A stretch of DNA of 64,000 nt from assembly GCA_024998815.1 (NCBI GenBank), contig JACEUQ010000002.1, forward strand, positions 820,501 to 884,500, in the 5' to 3' direction. Under the pieces are notes generated by a model. That model searched no databases, was not told the DNA's origin, and saw only the letters and a list, made by a program, of their open reading frames with translations. This DNA comes from Opitutus sp. GTDB lineage: Bacteria > Verrucomicrobiota > Verrucomicrobiia > Opitutales > Opitutaceae. The stretch's first letter is position 1. Each line of letters starts with the position of its first letter. Positions 45,397 through 53,984 of this stretch are shown piece by piece. The position numbers and the translations under genes were made by a program.

Positions 45397-46523
45397 GGTG
45401 CTAGGGCACGTGGCAGCGGCGGCGGCAGGATCGCCTCGGCTTCGACGATATCGTCACCAGCTTGGCGAAGGTTGAGAGACGCGTCCGGCCCGAAGAGCAA
45501 CGCGAGCCGTGCGCGGCTGTTTTTGAGGCCGAGGCCGGTGCCTGCGACGAGCGGGGCGAGCGTGCCGGGATTGGTCACACGGATACGCAGCGTGTCGCCG
45601 CGCAGAAAGGCTTCGAGGGTGATGTCGGCGCCTTGCTCGCGGGGTGCGAGACCGTATTTGAGGGCGTTTTCCACCAGCGTCTGCACGAGGAAGGGGGGCA
45701 CGTGGCGGTTGAGCGCGGCCGGTTGGATGGCGCGGCGCAAGCGCAGGCGGTCTTCGAACCGCAGGCGTTCGAGCGCGAGGTAGTTGTCCACTGAGGCGAG
45801 TTCGCAGGAGAGCGGCACGGTCTCGTCCTGGCCCAGCGTGAGGGAGGCTCGCAGCAATTCGGAGAGCTGGGTGACGGCTTCGCGCGGCCGCTCCAGCTCG
45901 GGCGGAATGAGGGCGCGCAGGGTGTTGAGGCTGTTGAAGAGGAAGTGGGGGTTGAGCTGGGCCTTCAGCGCGCGCAGGTCGGCGTCCTTGACCGCTGCCG
46001 CCAGTTGCAGGCGCTCGATGAGAGCGAGCTGGTATTGGCGGTAATAGCGCAGGCCGAGATAAAAGCCGGTCCAGATGACGAAGAACGACAGCGATAACGT
46101 GAGGTTATTCAGGTAGGCAGCGGTAAAGGATTCGGATTCGGCCGACGAGTCGAAGCCCAGCGCATCCGGCTGCACGAGGTCCATCGTCAGCCTCAACAAG
46201 AGTCCGATGTGCGCGATCGCGGCGGCCAGCACCCAGGGAACCAGACGCAGGGTCAGGCTCACCCATGAGCGCGTTTCCCTGAGTTGCCCGAGGATGGCAA
46301 CGCGCAGGAGATGCGACAGCGCCAGTCCTGTCGCGCTTTGAAATGCGTAAAAAACGACCTCGGCCAGCGTGCCGCCGGCGCTAAACGGCATCGGTGTTAA
46401 ACAAATCACCAGCAACCCGCCCCAGCCGGCGAACTGACACAGCCAATAAGCACGGGTGCCTAGCCAACGGTGTCGCAGCGGGTGCGTGACGGTCGTGGAC
46501 GGCAGATGAATGACGGATGCCAT
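45393..46523 (-). CDS. LytS/YehU-type sensor histidine kinase
   Basis: A 376-aa membrane kinase. The N-terminal 180 residues contain several hydrophobic segments (YWLCQFAGWGGLLVICLTPM, FYAFQSATGLALSHLL, YLNNLTLSLSFFVIWTGFYLG). The His_kinase domain carries the phospho-acceptor His in LKAQLNPHFLFNSLNTLRAL, the N box LVQTLVENALKYGL and the G box GTGLGLKNSRARL. The ATG at 46523 was preferred to the longer frame start at 46631, which overlaps the preceding TolC-like gene. It should phosphorylate the LytTR regulator encoded next. Confidence 0.9.
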   Translation of the reverse strand: MASVIHLPSTTVTHPLRHRWLGTRAYWLCQFAGWGGLLVICLTPMPFSAGGTLAEVVFYAFQSATGLALSHLLRVAILGQLRETRSWVSLTLRLVPWVLAAAIAHIGLLLRLTMDLVQPDALGFDSSAESESFTAAYLNNLTLSLSFFVIWTGFYLGLRYYRQYQLALIERLQLAAAVKDADLRALKAQLNPHFLFNSLNTLRALIPPELERPREAVTQLSELLRASLTLGQDETVPLSCELASVDNYLALERLRFEDRLRLRRAIQPAALNRHVPPFLVQTLVENALKYGLAPREQGADITLEAFLRGDTLRIRVTNPGTLAPLVAGTGLGLKNSRARLALLFGPDASLNLRQAGDDIVEAEAILPPPLPRALAP

Positions 46524-46581
46524 GAGGGGACGAGCTTGGCCGTTAGATTGCACGAGCCTGGGCTTGGTCCGCCAGCGCCAT

Positions 46582-47973
46582 TTAGCGGGCGTCCACGGAG
46601 GGTCGGCCATGACCGATGGCGGCGATTTCATTTTGGGCGATTACGGGTGATGAGTTGTCTAGGCCGAAGCCGGTGGCGAGTGCTCGCCCGAGGCCGATGC
46701 CAGCGAGGGTCTGGTTGAGTCGGGCTCGCGCGACGTCGCGCTCGGCTTCGATCTGTGCGATCGCTGCATCGAGCAGCGCGATTCGGTCGGAAACGCCAGC
46801 ATCGAGCCGTGCCTGGGCCAACGAGAGGCGCTGGCGGCGGGCGGCGACATCGGCCTGCGCGGCGATCAGCCGGTCGTGCGCGGTTTCCACTGAGGTCAAT
46901 GCGTCGGCGGTTTCCTGAAACGCGCGCACGGTCGTCGCGGTGTAATCGGCCATGCCCACGGAGAGTTCGGCCTCGGCGGTGCGCACGCGGGCTTTGCGGC
47001 GACCGCCGTCGAACAGCGGCAGATTGATCTGGCCGGCAAGCCAGCCGGCGAGCGAGCCGCTGTTCAAGAGATCGCGCAACGAGTTGCTCGAAAAGAGCCC
47101 GTTGGCCGTGAGGTTCAGCGATGGCAGGCGGGCGGCCTTGGCCGAGCCGACGCGAGCTTGGTGGGCGGCGACCCGGGCGTAGGCCGCCCGCACATCGGGG
47201 CGTTGCCCGATCAGCTCGGTGGTGAGCGAGGCGGATGCGGACAATTCCGGCCAAGTGGTGGTTTCCACCTTTAGCGGTTCGGTGGCGGTTGATTGACCGA
47301 GCAAGGCGGCGAGGCGATGCCGCCAAGCAGCGATGAGGCGGGTGTGTTCGGCTTGCTCGGCGTCGAGCTGGGCGAGGGTGGAACGGTGTGCCGCGATTTC
47401 GTCGGCCCCGATCAGGCCGGCGATTTGGCGTTGTTGGAGCAAGGCGAGTTGCTGGCGTGCGGCGGCTTGGCGGCGAGCGAGCAGGTCGGTCTTGACGAGT
47501 TCACCCCGGAGCGAAAACCACGCGGTCGCCACCTCGGCGGCGATGCTTAGGCGGGCCGCGTCGAGGTCGGCGGCGGAGGCGAGTGTCTCGGCGCGACCTG
47601 CTTCGGCGGCCTTCGCGAGGCGGCCCCAGAGATCGACCTCGTAGCTCGCAGCCGCTCCCAGGGTGAGAGTGCTCGCCGGGCTTTTGAGTGAAGGATCATC
47701 GCGGCGCTCTTGGCGTGAGTAGGAGCGGCGTTCGCCGCCGGCGTTAAGGCTCAGTTCGGGGCGGCGAGCGGCGCGCGTGGAGTCGAACTCGGCTTCGGCG
47801 AGCGTGAGGCGCGCGGCGGCGGTGCGCACGTCGGGATTGGCGGCGAGGGCCTCGGCGATGAGCCCGTCGAGCTGCGGATCGTCCAGCAGGCGCCATTCAG
47901 CCGGCGCCGGTTCGGCGTGTGCAGCCAGCGGAAGGCAAAGCGCGAGGGTAAGGGTGAGGAGCAGGCGTTTCAT
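46582..47973 (-). CDS. TolC-like outer-membrane efflux protein
   Basis: A 463-aa outer-membrane factor. It has a signal peptide (MKRLLLTLTLALCLPLAAHA) without a lipobox Cys, then repeated long alpha-helical segments of the OEP family (LIAEALAANPDVRTAAARLT, ARQQLALLQQRQIAGLIG, RPDVRAAYARVAAHQARVGS, LPSLNLTANGLF, and the second half LSLAQARLDAGVSDRIALLD). It would form the exit duct for the adaptor and ABC transporter encoded just upstream. The chosen start overlaps the stop of the HlyD gene as ATGA; the longer frame upstream lies inside that gene. Confidence 0.92.
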   Translation of the reverse strand: MKRLLLTLTLALCLPLAAHAEPAPAEWRLLDDPQLDGLIAEALAANPDVRTAAARLTLAEAEFDSTRAARRPELSLNAGGERRSYSRQERRDDPSLKSPASTLTLGAAASYEVDLWGRLAKAAEAGRAETLASAADLDAARLSIAAEVATAWFSLRGELVKTDLLARRQAAARQQLALLQQRQIAGLIGADEIAAHRSTLAQLDAEQAEHTRLIAAWRHRLAALLGQSTATEPLKVETTTWPELSASASLTTELIGQRPDVRAAYARVAAHQARVGSAKAARLPSLNLTANGLFSSNSLRDLLNSGSLAGWLAGQINLPLFDGGRRKARVRTAEAELSVGMADYTATTVRAFQETADALTSVETAHDRLIAAQADVAARRQRLSLAQARLDAGVSDRIALLDAAIAQIEAERDVARARLNQTLAGIGLGRALATGFGLDNSSPVIAQNEIAAIGHGRPSVDAR

Positions 47974-48881
47974 GGGATGATTTTCACGAGCACACGTTGG
48001 CCGAGGCGCACGGTTTGGTCGTCGATGGACAAGACGCATTCGACGACACGCAGGTCCAGGCGTTCGCCGGGTTCGCCGGTCGGAGTCTTTACTCCGAAGA
48101 CGTCGCCGACGCGGAGGATGCGTGCGGATAGGGTGCGTGTGCCGTCGTTGTCGATGACCACTTCGGCGGTCTGGCCGACCTTGACGCGATCGACGAAGCG
48201 TTCGTCGAGATCGGCGCGCACGATGCGCGACATGTCCGGGGCGAAGACGAATAGCGGGGTGACGTTGAGCGTGCTCACGCCGTCGCCGGGCCGGACGGTG
48301 CGCTTGACGATGCGACCGGCGAGCGGAGCGCGGATGGAGCGCTGATCGACTTGGTATTCATCGGCCTTCAAGCGAGCCTCGGCCGTGACGACGGCGGCTT
48401 GCGCGGAGGCGAGCTCGGCTTGCAACTGTTCGACGAGGTCGCGGGCTTGATCGGCTTCGCGGCGCGGAGTGGCTTGGGCGTCGGCGAGTGGTTGGATGCG
48501 CTCGGCTTCGCGAGTGGCGGCGGCGAGGCGCACGTGTAGGGTTTGCGCGGCGGCCTTGGCCTCGGCGAGAGAGGCGGCGCTGATGGCGAGCGCGAGGCGG
48601 GCCTGGCGATCATCGATCACGGCGAGAACCTGGCCGGCCTGCACGCGGTCGCCTTCCTCGACGTGGACCGACTGGATGAGCCCGTCGTTGCTGCTGGCTA
48701 GGCGGATCAAGCCGCCTTCGATGTCCACGCGGCCGCGTGCGTAGGCGGTCTGCGAGACGGGGGCGGCGGTTGCCTGCGCGTGGGCGTTGTCGGAGCAACC
48801 GGAGAGGAACGCGGTCGCGCCGATGAGCACGAGGCCGGAGATGAGAGCGGTGAGGAGGCGAGGGAAAGCGGAGTGTTTCAT
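47970..48881 (-). CDS. HlyD/MacA-like periplasmic adaptor lipoprotein
   Basis: A 303-aa membrane-fusion protein. The N-terminus has a lipoprotein signal with lipobox LSGC (about residues 26-29). The biotinyl-lipoyl halves are seen in SNDGLIQSVHVEEGDRVQAG and RSIRAPLAGRIVKRTVRPGD, separated by an alpha-hairpin coiled coil rich in Ala/Glu/Arg (residues about 85-165). The beta-barrel region follows (VRADLDERFVDRVKVGQTAE). It links the inner-membrane ABC transporter to the TolC-like duct. Start and stop overlap both neighbours by 4 bp, indicating tight translational coupling. Confidence 0.92.
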   Translation of the reverse strand: MKHSAFPRLLTALISGLVLIGATAFLSGCSDNAHAQATAAPVSQTAYARGRVDIEGGLIRLASSNDGLIQSVHVEEGDRVQAGQVLAVIDDRQARLALAISAASLAEAKAAAQTLHVRLAAATREAERIQPLADAQATPRREADQARDLVEQLQAELASAQAAVVTAEARLKADEYQVDQRSIRAPLAGRIVKRTVRPGDGVSTLNVTPLFVFAPDMSRIVRADLDERFVDRVKVGQTAEVVIDNDGTRTLSARILRVGDVFGVKTPTGEPGERLDLRVVECVLSIDDQTVRLGQRVLVKIIP

Positions 48882-49591
48882 GAGTGAGCGAGAGAGGTTT
48901 GGGTGTTGCGCGTGTCGCGCAGGATCAGGCCGTCTTCAAGATGGATCACGCGGTCGGCGTGACTGAGCAGGCGCGGGTCGTGGGTGACGCCGAGGATCGT
49001 GGCGCCGTGGGTGCGGGCGAAGCGGTGCAGGATGTCCACGACGCGCTGGCCATTTTCTTTGTCGAGGGCGCTGGTCGGCTCGTCGGCGAAGATTAATCGC
49101 GGGTTTTTGGCGACGGCGCGGGCGATGGCGGTGCGTTGTTTTTCGCCACCGGAGAGCGCGGCCGGGAGCAGGTGCCCGCGAGCGGCAAGCCCGACTTCTT
49201 CGAGCGCGACGTGGGCCCGTTCGCGGGCTTCGGCGGCGGGGATGCCCATGAACGAGAGCGGCAGCAGCACGTTTTCCAGGGCGGTGAGGGCGGCGAAGAG
49301 ATTGAAGCCTTGAAACACGAAGCCGCAGTTACGCAGGCGGAACTCGTCGCGCTCGTGGTCGTCCATGGCCCAGAGGTCTTCGCCGAGCAGCCGCACGCGG
49401 CCGGTGTCGGGGCTGAGGAGGCCGCTCAGAGCGGAGACGAGTGTGCTCTTGCCGGAGCCGGAGGGACCGACGCAGAGCGTGAGTTCTCCCGGGTGCACGG
49501 ACAGCGAAAGGTCTTTGAGCACTTGGATGCGGTTGTTAGCCGGACCGTAACTCTTGGTGATACCCTCGGATTCGATGGTGATAGATGACAT
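48878..49591 (-). CDS. ABC transporter ATP-binding protein (MacB/DevA/LolD type)
   Basis: A 237-aa ATPase. Motifs in order are Walker A CVGPSGSGKSTLVSALSG (residues about 42-59), Q-loop FVFQGFNLFAALTALEN, signature ALSGGEKQRTAIARAVAKNP, Walker B RLIFADEPTSALD and H-loop TILGVTHDPRLLSHADRVIHL. The start at 49591 (MSSITIESEGITKSYG) is the family-typical one; codons further upstream are shadow sequence within the permease gene. It energises the FtsX-like permease encoded 8 bp upstream. Its stop overlaps the HlyD start. Confidence 0.93.
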   Translation of the reverse strand: MSSITIESEGITKSYGPANNRIQVLKDLSLSVHPGELTLCVGPSGSGKSTLVSALSGLLSPDTGRVRLLGEDLWAMDDHERDEFRLRNCGFVFQGFNLFAALTALENVLLPLSFMGIPAAEARERAHVALEEVGLAARGHLLPAALSGGEKQRTAIARAVAKNPRLIFADEPTSALDKENGQRVVDILHRFARTHGATILGVTHDPRLLSHADRVIHLEDGLILRDTRNTQTSLAHS

Positions 49592-49599
49592 GGTGTAAA

Positions 49600-50727
49600 T
49601 TAACGAAGGAGAGAGGCTGGCTCTGCGCGGGTGAGGGTGCCCAAGGCGAGGAGGCCGGAGACCAAGGCTATCACGATCACGAACACCAGGGTGCCGACAT
49701 GGGCCCACCACGGTGCAACGATGAGAACATGGCCGGCGCGTCCTAGTTCGACGAGGGTTGCGCCCACCGCCAAGGTGGTGGCTGCGCCAGCCAGGCCGAC
49801 CCAGCCGGCCTGTTCCACCACGACGAGCCGAAGCGAACGCAGTGATACGCCGAGCGCGCGCAGCGTGGCATATTCGCGCAGGGAGGAGTTGATCACGGCC
49901 TTGAGCGTCTGGCTGGTGATGACCACGCCGATGATCAGCCCGAGCATACCCGAAAAAATGAACCCGAGGCCCATGCCCGTCTCCAACAGCCAATACAGCT
50001 GCGAACGAACCGACAGCTCTTGGGCCGTCCAGACCTGGTAATGCCGCGTCGGGCCGGTGGGCGAGAGCTCGACTCGCACTTGATCGGACCGGGCGGGATC
50101 GCGGAGTCGCACGAGATAATAGGAGACCTCTTCGTCGCTGCCCGACGGATCGAGCACGCGTGCGGTGTCGAGCGAGCTCACGATGTTGGGTCCGCCGATG
50201 GCGCCGAGGCCCTGGGTGAGGCCGACGACCTTGGCGCGGCGACCGTTGATCTCCAACCAGCCGCCGAGGCGGGCGCCGAGGTTGTCGGCGTTGCTGGCGT
50301 CGATGAGCACGGTATCGGGTTCGTCGAGCAGGCGGCGCTGTTCGGTGGTGAGAACTCGCGCCAGCATCATGGCGTCTGCCCGCGTGCTCAGGCCGATGAT
50401 CACGCCGTTGGCCGCCGAGCCGTCAGCCCGGCGCACTGAGCCCGCGCGCCACTGGAAGGATTCGACGGCGGTCACGTCCGCATGCCCGCGCAGGAATACC
50501 TCGTTCTTGGCCGTCATGGGTCGTGCCAGATCCACACTCGGTGTATCGGGATAGCCTACCCACAGGTCGGCGGTGGACTGGTCGATCGTCACCGATACCG
50601 TGCGGAAAATACCGAGCATCAGCGCCAGCTGCATGATGACCAGTAGGCCGGCGAAGCCCACGGCAAACACCGCCGGGACGAAGCGGCGCCAGTCGCGGCG
50701 TAGGGTGGTGCGAGCGAGCGAAATCAT
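49600..50727 (-). CDS. ABC transporter permease, FtsX/DevC-like
   Basis: A 375-aa inner-membrane protein of the MacB/FtsX fold. One transmembrane helix lies near the N-terminus (FVPAVFAVGFAGLLVIMQLALMLG), followed by a periplasmic domain of about 220 residues (ADLWVGYPDTPSVDLARPMT, VIIGLSTRADAMMLAR). Three helices lie at the C-terminus (GLGFIFSGMLGLIIGVVITSQ, VGLAGAATTLAVGATLVELG, VGTLVFVIVIALVSGLLALG). The short cytoplasmic SLREYATLRALGVS motif is diagnostic for DevC-type permeases. With the ATPase, HlyD lipoprotein and TolC-like protein it forms a mechanotransmission-type exporter. The substrate is unknown. Confidence 0.92.
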   Translation of the reverse strand: MISLARTTLRRDWRRFVPAVFAVGFAGLLVIMQLALMLGIFRTVSVTIDQSTADLWVGYPDTPSVDLARPMTAKNEVFLRGHADVTAVESFQWRAGSVRRADGSAANGVIIGLSTRADAMMLARVLTTEQRRLLDEPDTVLIDASNADNLGARLGGWLEINGRRAKVVGLTQGLGAIGGPNIVSSLDTARVLDPSGSDEEVSYYLVRLRDPARSDQVRVELSPTGPTRHYQVWTAQELSVRSQLYWLLETGMGLGFIFSGMLGLIIGVVITSQTLKAVINSSLREYATLRALGVSLRSLRLVVVEQAGWVGLAGAATTLAVGATLVELGRAGHVLIVAPWWAHVGTLVFVIVIALVSGLLALGTLTRAEPASLLR

Positions 50728-50738
50728 TGGCGAAAAGC

Positions 50739-51650
50739 TCAGAACGCGACGTTGACGGCAATCGAGGCGTAGCCGGCTCCGGCGTCGGACTTCACCTTGT
50801 AGTGAGGATCATGATATTCGAATTGCTGATCGACGACCACGCCGGAGGCGAGCGTCACGCCGACCGATGTCGAGACTTGATAGTTCACCGAGAGACCGAG
50901 GCGAAATTCGCTGTAATCGAGCGTGGAGCCCTTGAGCGAAGGCCGTCCGGCCGCACCCGGCAGAGGATCCCTTTCGACGTAGTAGCTGCCGCCCGTGCCA
51001 TCGGCTAGCATGGAGAACTGCCAAGTTTTAGACAACGTGTAGGTGATTGCGGTCGTGGGGTAGCCGACGGAGGCGCTCCATTGGTCGTTGATCGTCCAGG
51101 TCACTCCGAAGGCCGGCCCGATCAGGTCCTTGCCGAGAGAGTTGACGCTCAGGCCGCCGGAAAACGAGAGATGCGGGGAGTAGTTATAGGTAGCGAGCGC
51201 GTAGCCATTCACGCCGAAGCCCTTGCTGGAAAAACCGCTACCCGCGGAGTGCACGCCGGGGCTGATGCCGGCGGCGAGCGACCAGGTGTCGTTGATCTCC
51301 TGCGAGTACCCCAAATCTAGGGAAACGCTGCGCAGCTCCTTAGGGAGTGGCGTGCGGGCGTTGGGCGTGGACTGATCGAGCGAAATTTCGCCGTAGCTCA
51401 AGCCGACATCGAACGAGACCTTTTCGCCGAACGGAATCGTCTGCGACACGCCCAAGTCGTAGGCGGTGGAGCTTACGCTACCGCCTGCCTTTAGGTCGGA
51501 TTTGCCCGTGGTTGTGGCACCGGCGCGCGCGGAAAAGCCGGGCAGGTTGAGTTTAAACGGATCCGGCTGCGCGTCGGCGGCGCGGGAGGTCGTGAGCAGG
51601 CTGACGGTGAACAAGGGCGCCAGGGCGGCGGTGAGAACGGTTGTTTTCAT
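50739..51650 (-). CDS. outer-membrane beta-barrel protein of unknown function
   Basis: A 303-aa protein with a signal peptide ending near SRAADA (residue 26). The mature part alternates short polar and aromatic beta strands (VSFDVGLSYGEISLD, RSVSLDLGYSQEIND, TWSLAAGISPGVH, FRLGLSVNYQVSTSVGVTLA) and ends in a terminal Phe (ASIAVNVAF), the usual BAM recognition signal. It resembles uncharacterised porin-like or DUF6268-type barrels. It is the first gene of the seven-gene unit to 44659, 11 bp ahead of the permease, so it may be a partner of the exporter. Confidence 0.75.
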   Translation of the reverse strand: MKTTVLTAALAPLFTVSLLTTSRAADAQPDPFKLNLPGFSARAGATTTGKSDLKAGGSVSSTAYDLGVSQTIPFGEKVSFDVGLSYGEISLDQSTPNARTPLPKELRSVSLDLGYSQEINDTWSLAAGISPGVHSAGSGFSSKGFGVNGYALATYNYSPHLSFSGGLSVNSLGKDLIGPAFGVTWTINDQWSASVGYPTTAITYTLSKTWQFSMLADGTGGSYYVERDPLPGAAGRPSLKGSTLDYSEFRLGLSVNYQVSTSVGVTLASGVVVDQQFEYHDPHYKVKSDAGAGYASIAVNVAF

Positions 51651-52074
51651 GCGACGACACGTTGCCTGAATCCGGCGAAGCGCGCCCCCGGATCACAACG
51701 AGCGGTTGTATAACCGGACGAACGGCAATTGAACTTGGGATGTGCATGCACACGCCGCTTCAAACTGAATCTTAGACGCGGCCCGAATGCAGGCCGGCAG
51801 AGGTATCGAGCTGGTAGTTTACCTTTTAATCTAAGCGGGACCCTCAGGCCAGAGCGCGGCCTTTAGCCGGGACAAGACATGCAGGATAGTTTGTTGGTTC
51901 TCACTCGAAAAAGTGATCTTCCCGATGGCCCTGTCATCGGTCCAATAAGTGGCATCCAGCAATTCAAGGCGCATCACCTCACGCTGCCATGCGGTAATCC
52001 GGTTAACTTAAGGCCCCAAGCGAACGATCAAGCTATTGCCAGTTCTGTTAACCGTTTCGCCTCGCCAGAAAAAT

Positions 52075-52104
52075 AGCCCGTAAATCCTTCGATTTACGGG
52101 CTTT
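52075..52104 (-). terminator. intrinsic terminator-like hairpin
   Basis: AGCCCGTAAATC (52075-52086) is a perfect complement of GATTTACGGGCT (52091-52102) around a four-base loop. Read on the minus strand it is followed by an A then a run of T (ATTTTTC), so it would terminate minus-strand transcription. It lies directly behind the tRNA 3'-end remnant on the same strand, as expected for the terminator of a tRNA gene. Confidence 0.75.
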
Positions 52105-52111
52105 AAAAAAC

Positions 52112-52136
52112 TGGCGTCCCCACGGGGATTCGAACC
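52112..52136 (-). repeat. tRNA 3'-end remnant, probable attachment site
   Basis: On the minus strand this reads GGTTCGAATCCCCG then TGGGGACGCCA: the 3' half of a T-arm with the invariant TTCGAAT, a 7-nt acceptor strand and the encoded CCA. The upstream half of the T-stem does not pair, and no D-arm or anticodon arm is present, so this is not a whole tRNA. Such 3'-end duplicates are typical attachment scars of integrative elements. No integrase gene is seen nearby. Confidence 0.55.
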
Positions 52137-52462
52137 ACTCCCAAGTAAATAGCGAAAAGCCTTCGTTTAGTGTGCTTTATGTTGGTATTTAGTGTTTTGA
52201 GACAGGAAGGAAACTAATCCTAACTGCGCCTAAGTGAAGCCAGAAACACCCTTGCTGGCAAATCGCTGACAAATAATTTGGGCGGACGAAGTGTGGTACT
52301 TCTATTCTGGTCAGTAATCTGAGGGCCACCTTTGGGTTACCTCACTTCAACTTTCGAGTACTGAAGGCCCGCCCACTTGGCCCGTACTCTACGATGTGCG
52401 ATGCCGCGACCTATCTTGTCGCAACTGTCGCTATCATGCGGCTCAATCCGCCCTCACCAACC

Positions 52463-53119
52463 ATGCCTAAATCCTCAGATCGCCTAGCCCTCACCCGCCA
52501 GTGGCACCTGCTCAGAAAAATCCCCACGTACGGCGTTGGTCTCACCATAAATGAACTGAAGGATTTATTGAGCTCCCAGGGGATTGAGGTCACCAAACGC
52601 ACCGTCGAGCGTGACTTGTGTTATCTTGCCAATCCTCGTGGGGGTGGTTGGCCGATACAAGTCGATGTGCAGTCGAAACCCTACCGGTGGAAATGGTTAA
52701 ATTCTAAGGGGGTGGGTTTGCCCGGATTGGAAATTGCCGATGCGGTCGCCGCTACCTTGGCGAAGGATATTGTCCACCAGCTATTACCGGCCACACTCGC
52801 TGAGACATTAAAACCTAAGTTTGAGCAGGCGCAACGCGTGCTCGAAGCCAACCAGTCCAAAAACCGCTTCGCGCAGTGGGCTGACAACGTCCGTTACCTC
52901 CCGCCCTCGCTCCCGTTTTTGCCTCCTACGGTTTCAGAAGGTGTTCGCAAGGGCGTGCACGAAGGACTGCTCAAGGGGCTTCAACTTGCCGTACGCTACG
53001 ACAGCCCAGATAGAACCGAGTACAATGACTCAATCCTGCATCCGCTCGGACTGATCCAAAAAGGACCCGTCGCCTACCTCGTTGCCACCACTTTAGATTA
53101 TTATCCCGATGTGCTGTGA
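52463..53119 (+). pseudogene. WYL-domain transcriptional regulator, cut by IS21
   Basis: About 217 codons. The N-terminal winged helix-turn-helix (LTINELKDLLSSQGIEVTKRTVERDL in family alignment, about residues 29-54) is followed by the start of a WYL domain (LKGLQLAVRYDSPDRTEYND, then HPLGLIQKGPVAYLVATTLD). The WYL fold should continue for another 80-100 residues, but the IS21 end begins at 53115 and supplies the stop. No convincing C-terminal remainder was found beyond the IS. WYL regulators of this shape control stress, DNA-damage or phage-defence genes; no target is visible here. Confidence 0.8.
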
Positions 53120-53216
53120 GCGGCGGCGCGAACACCGTCTATTTCTGGCGGTTACAAAATCACCTGTCGTAAAAGCCGATGACCGGCCCCGCCAGGGGCC
53201 GGCCTTCAGGGCCCGG

Positions 53217-53984
53217 TCAGCTTGCGGGTTCGTCGGTCAGGCGGTCTTTCATGCGGTAGGATTTGCCCTCGATGACGACGGTCTGAGCGCGGTGCAGCAG
53301 GCGGTCCAGGATCGCCGCAGTGATGCCAGCGTCGTTATTAAAAATCCCCGCCCAGTGCTTGTAGGCCTTGTTGGTGGTGACGATCAGCGAGCCGCGTTCG
53401 TAGCGTTGGCTGACGATCTGGAAGAGCAGGTCGGCCCCCGCCTTGTCGAGCGGCAGGTAGCCGACTTCATCGAGGACGAGCACCGCAGGGGTCATGTAAC
53501 GCTTCAACTCGGCTTGCAACCGGTGCAGGGACTGGGCGGTGACCAGGGCGTTGATCGCGTCCACCGCCGTCGTAAACAGCACCGTGTAACCCGCCTGGCA
53601 GGCCGCGTAGCCCAACGCGCTCGCGAGGTGTGTTTTACCGAGCCCCACACCACCGCAAAACACCGCGTTGGTGCGCTCCTTGACAAAGCCCAGTTCGAAG
53701 AGGTGCCGCACCTGCGCTTCGTTCAACTCCTTGGGCCAGTCCCACTGGAACTGGTCGACGGTTTTCTTGACCGGGAAGCGCGCCGCCTGGATACGCCGCT
53801 CCAGCGCCCGGATCTGGCGGTCCTGGGTCTCGGCCTGCACCAGTCGGCGTAAAAATTCGGCGTGCGAACAGCGCGCCTTGGCCGCCTCGGCGGTCAGTTC
53901 GCCGTGGTGACGCAACAGGTAACCGAGTTTCAGATACTTGAGCTGGTCTTTTAATAAATCGGGTTTTTCGGGTTCTGTTTTCAT
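53217..53984 (-). CDS. istB: IS21 helper ATPase IstB
   Basis: A 255-aa AAA+ protein. The N-terminal helices (LLKDQLKYLKLGYLLRHHGE) are followed by VDQFQWDWP, Walker A FCGGVGLGKTHLASALGYAA, Walker B AVLVLDEVGYLPLDKAGADL, the sensor region RGSLIVTTNKAYKHWAGIFN, and DRLLHRAQTVVIEGKSYRMKD. The start MKTEPEKPDLL at 53984 overlaps the istA stop. It is complete, but the partner IstA is frameshifted, so the element may be immobile. Confidence 0.92.
   Translation of the reverse strand: MKTEPEKPDLLKDQLKYLKLGYLLRHHGELTAEAAKARCSHAEFLRRLVQAETQDRQIRALERRIQAARFPVKKTVDQFQWDWPKELNEAQVRHLFELGFVKERTNAVFCGGVGLGKTHLASALGYAACQAGYTVLFTTAVDAINALVTAQSLHRLQAELKRYMTPAVLVLDEVGYLPLDKAGADLLFQIVSQRYERGSLIVTTNKAYKHWAGIFNNDAGITAAILDRLLHRAQTVVIEGKSYRMKDRLTDEPAS

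Noticed and set aside
52112-52200. complete tRNA gene on the minus strand
   Set aside because: Only the T-loop, acceptor 3' strand and CCA are there; the T-stem does not close, and no anticodon or D-arm can be drawn.
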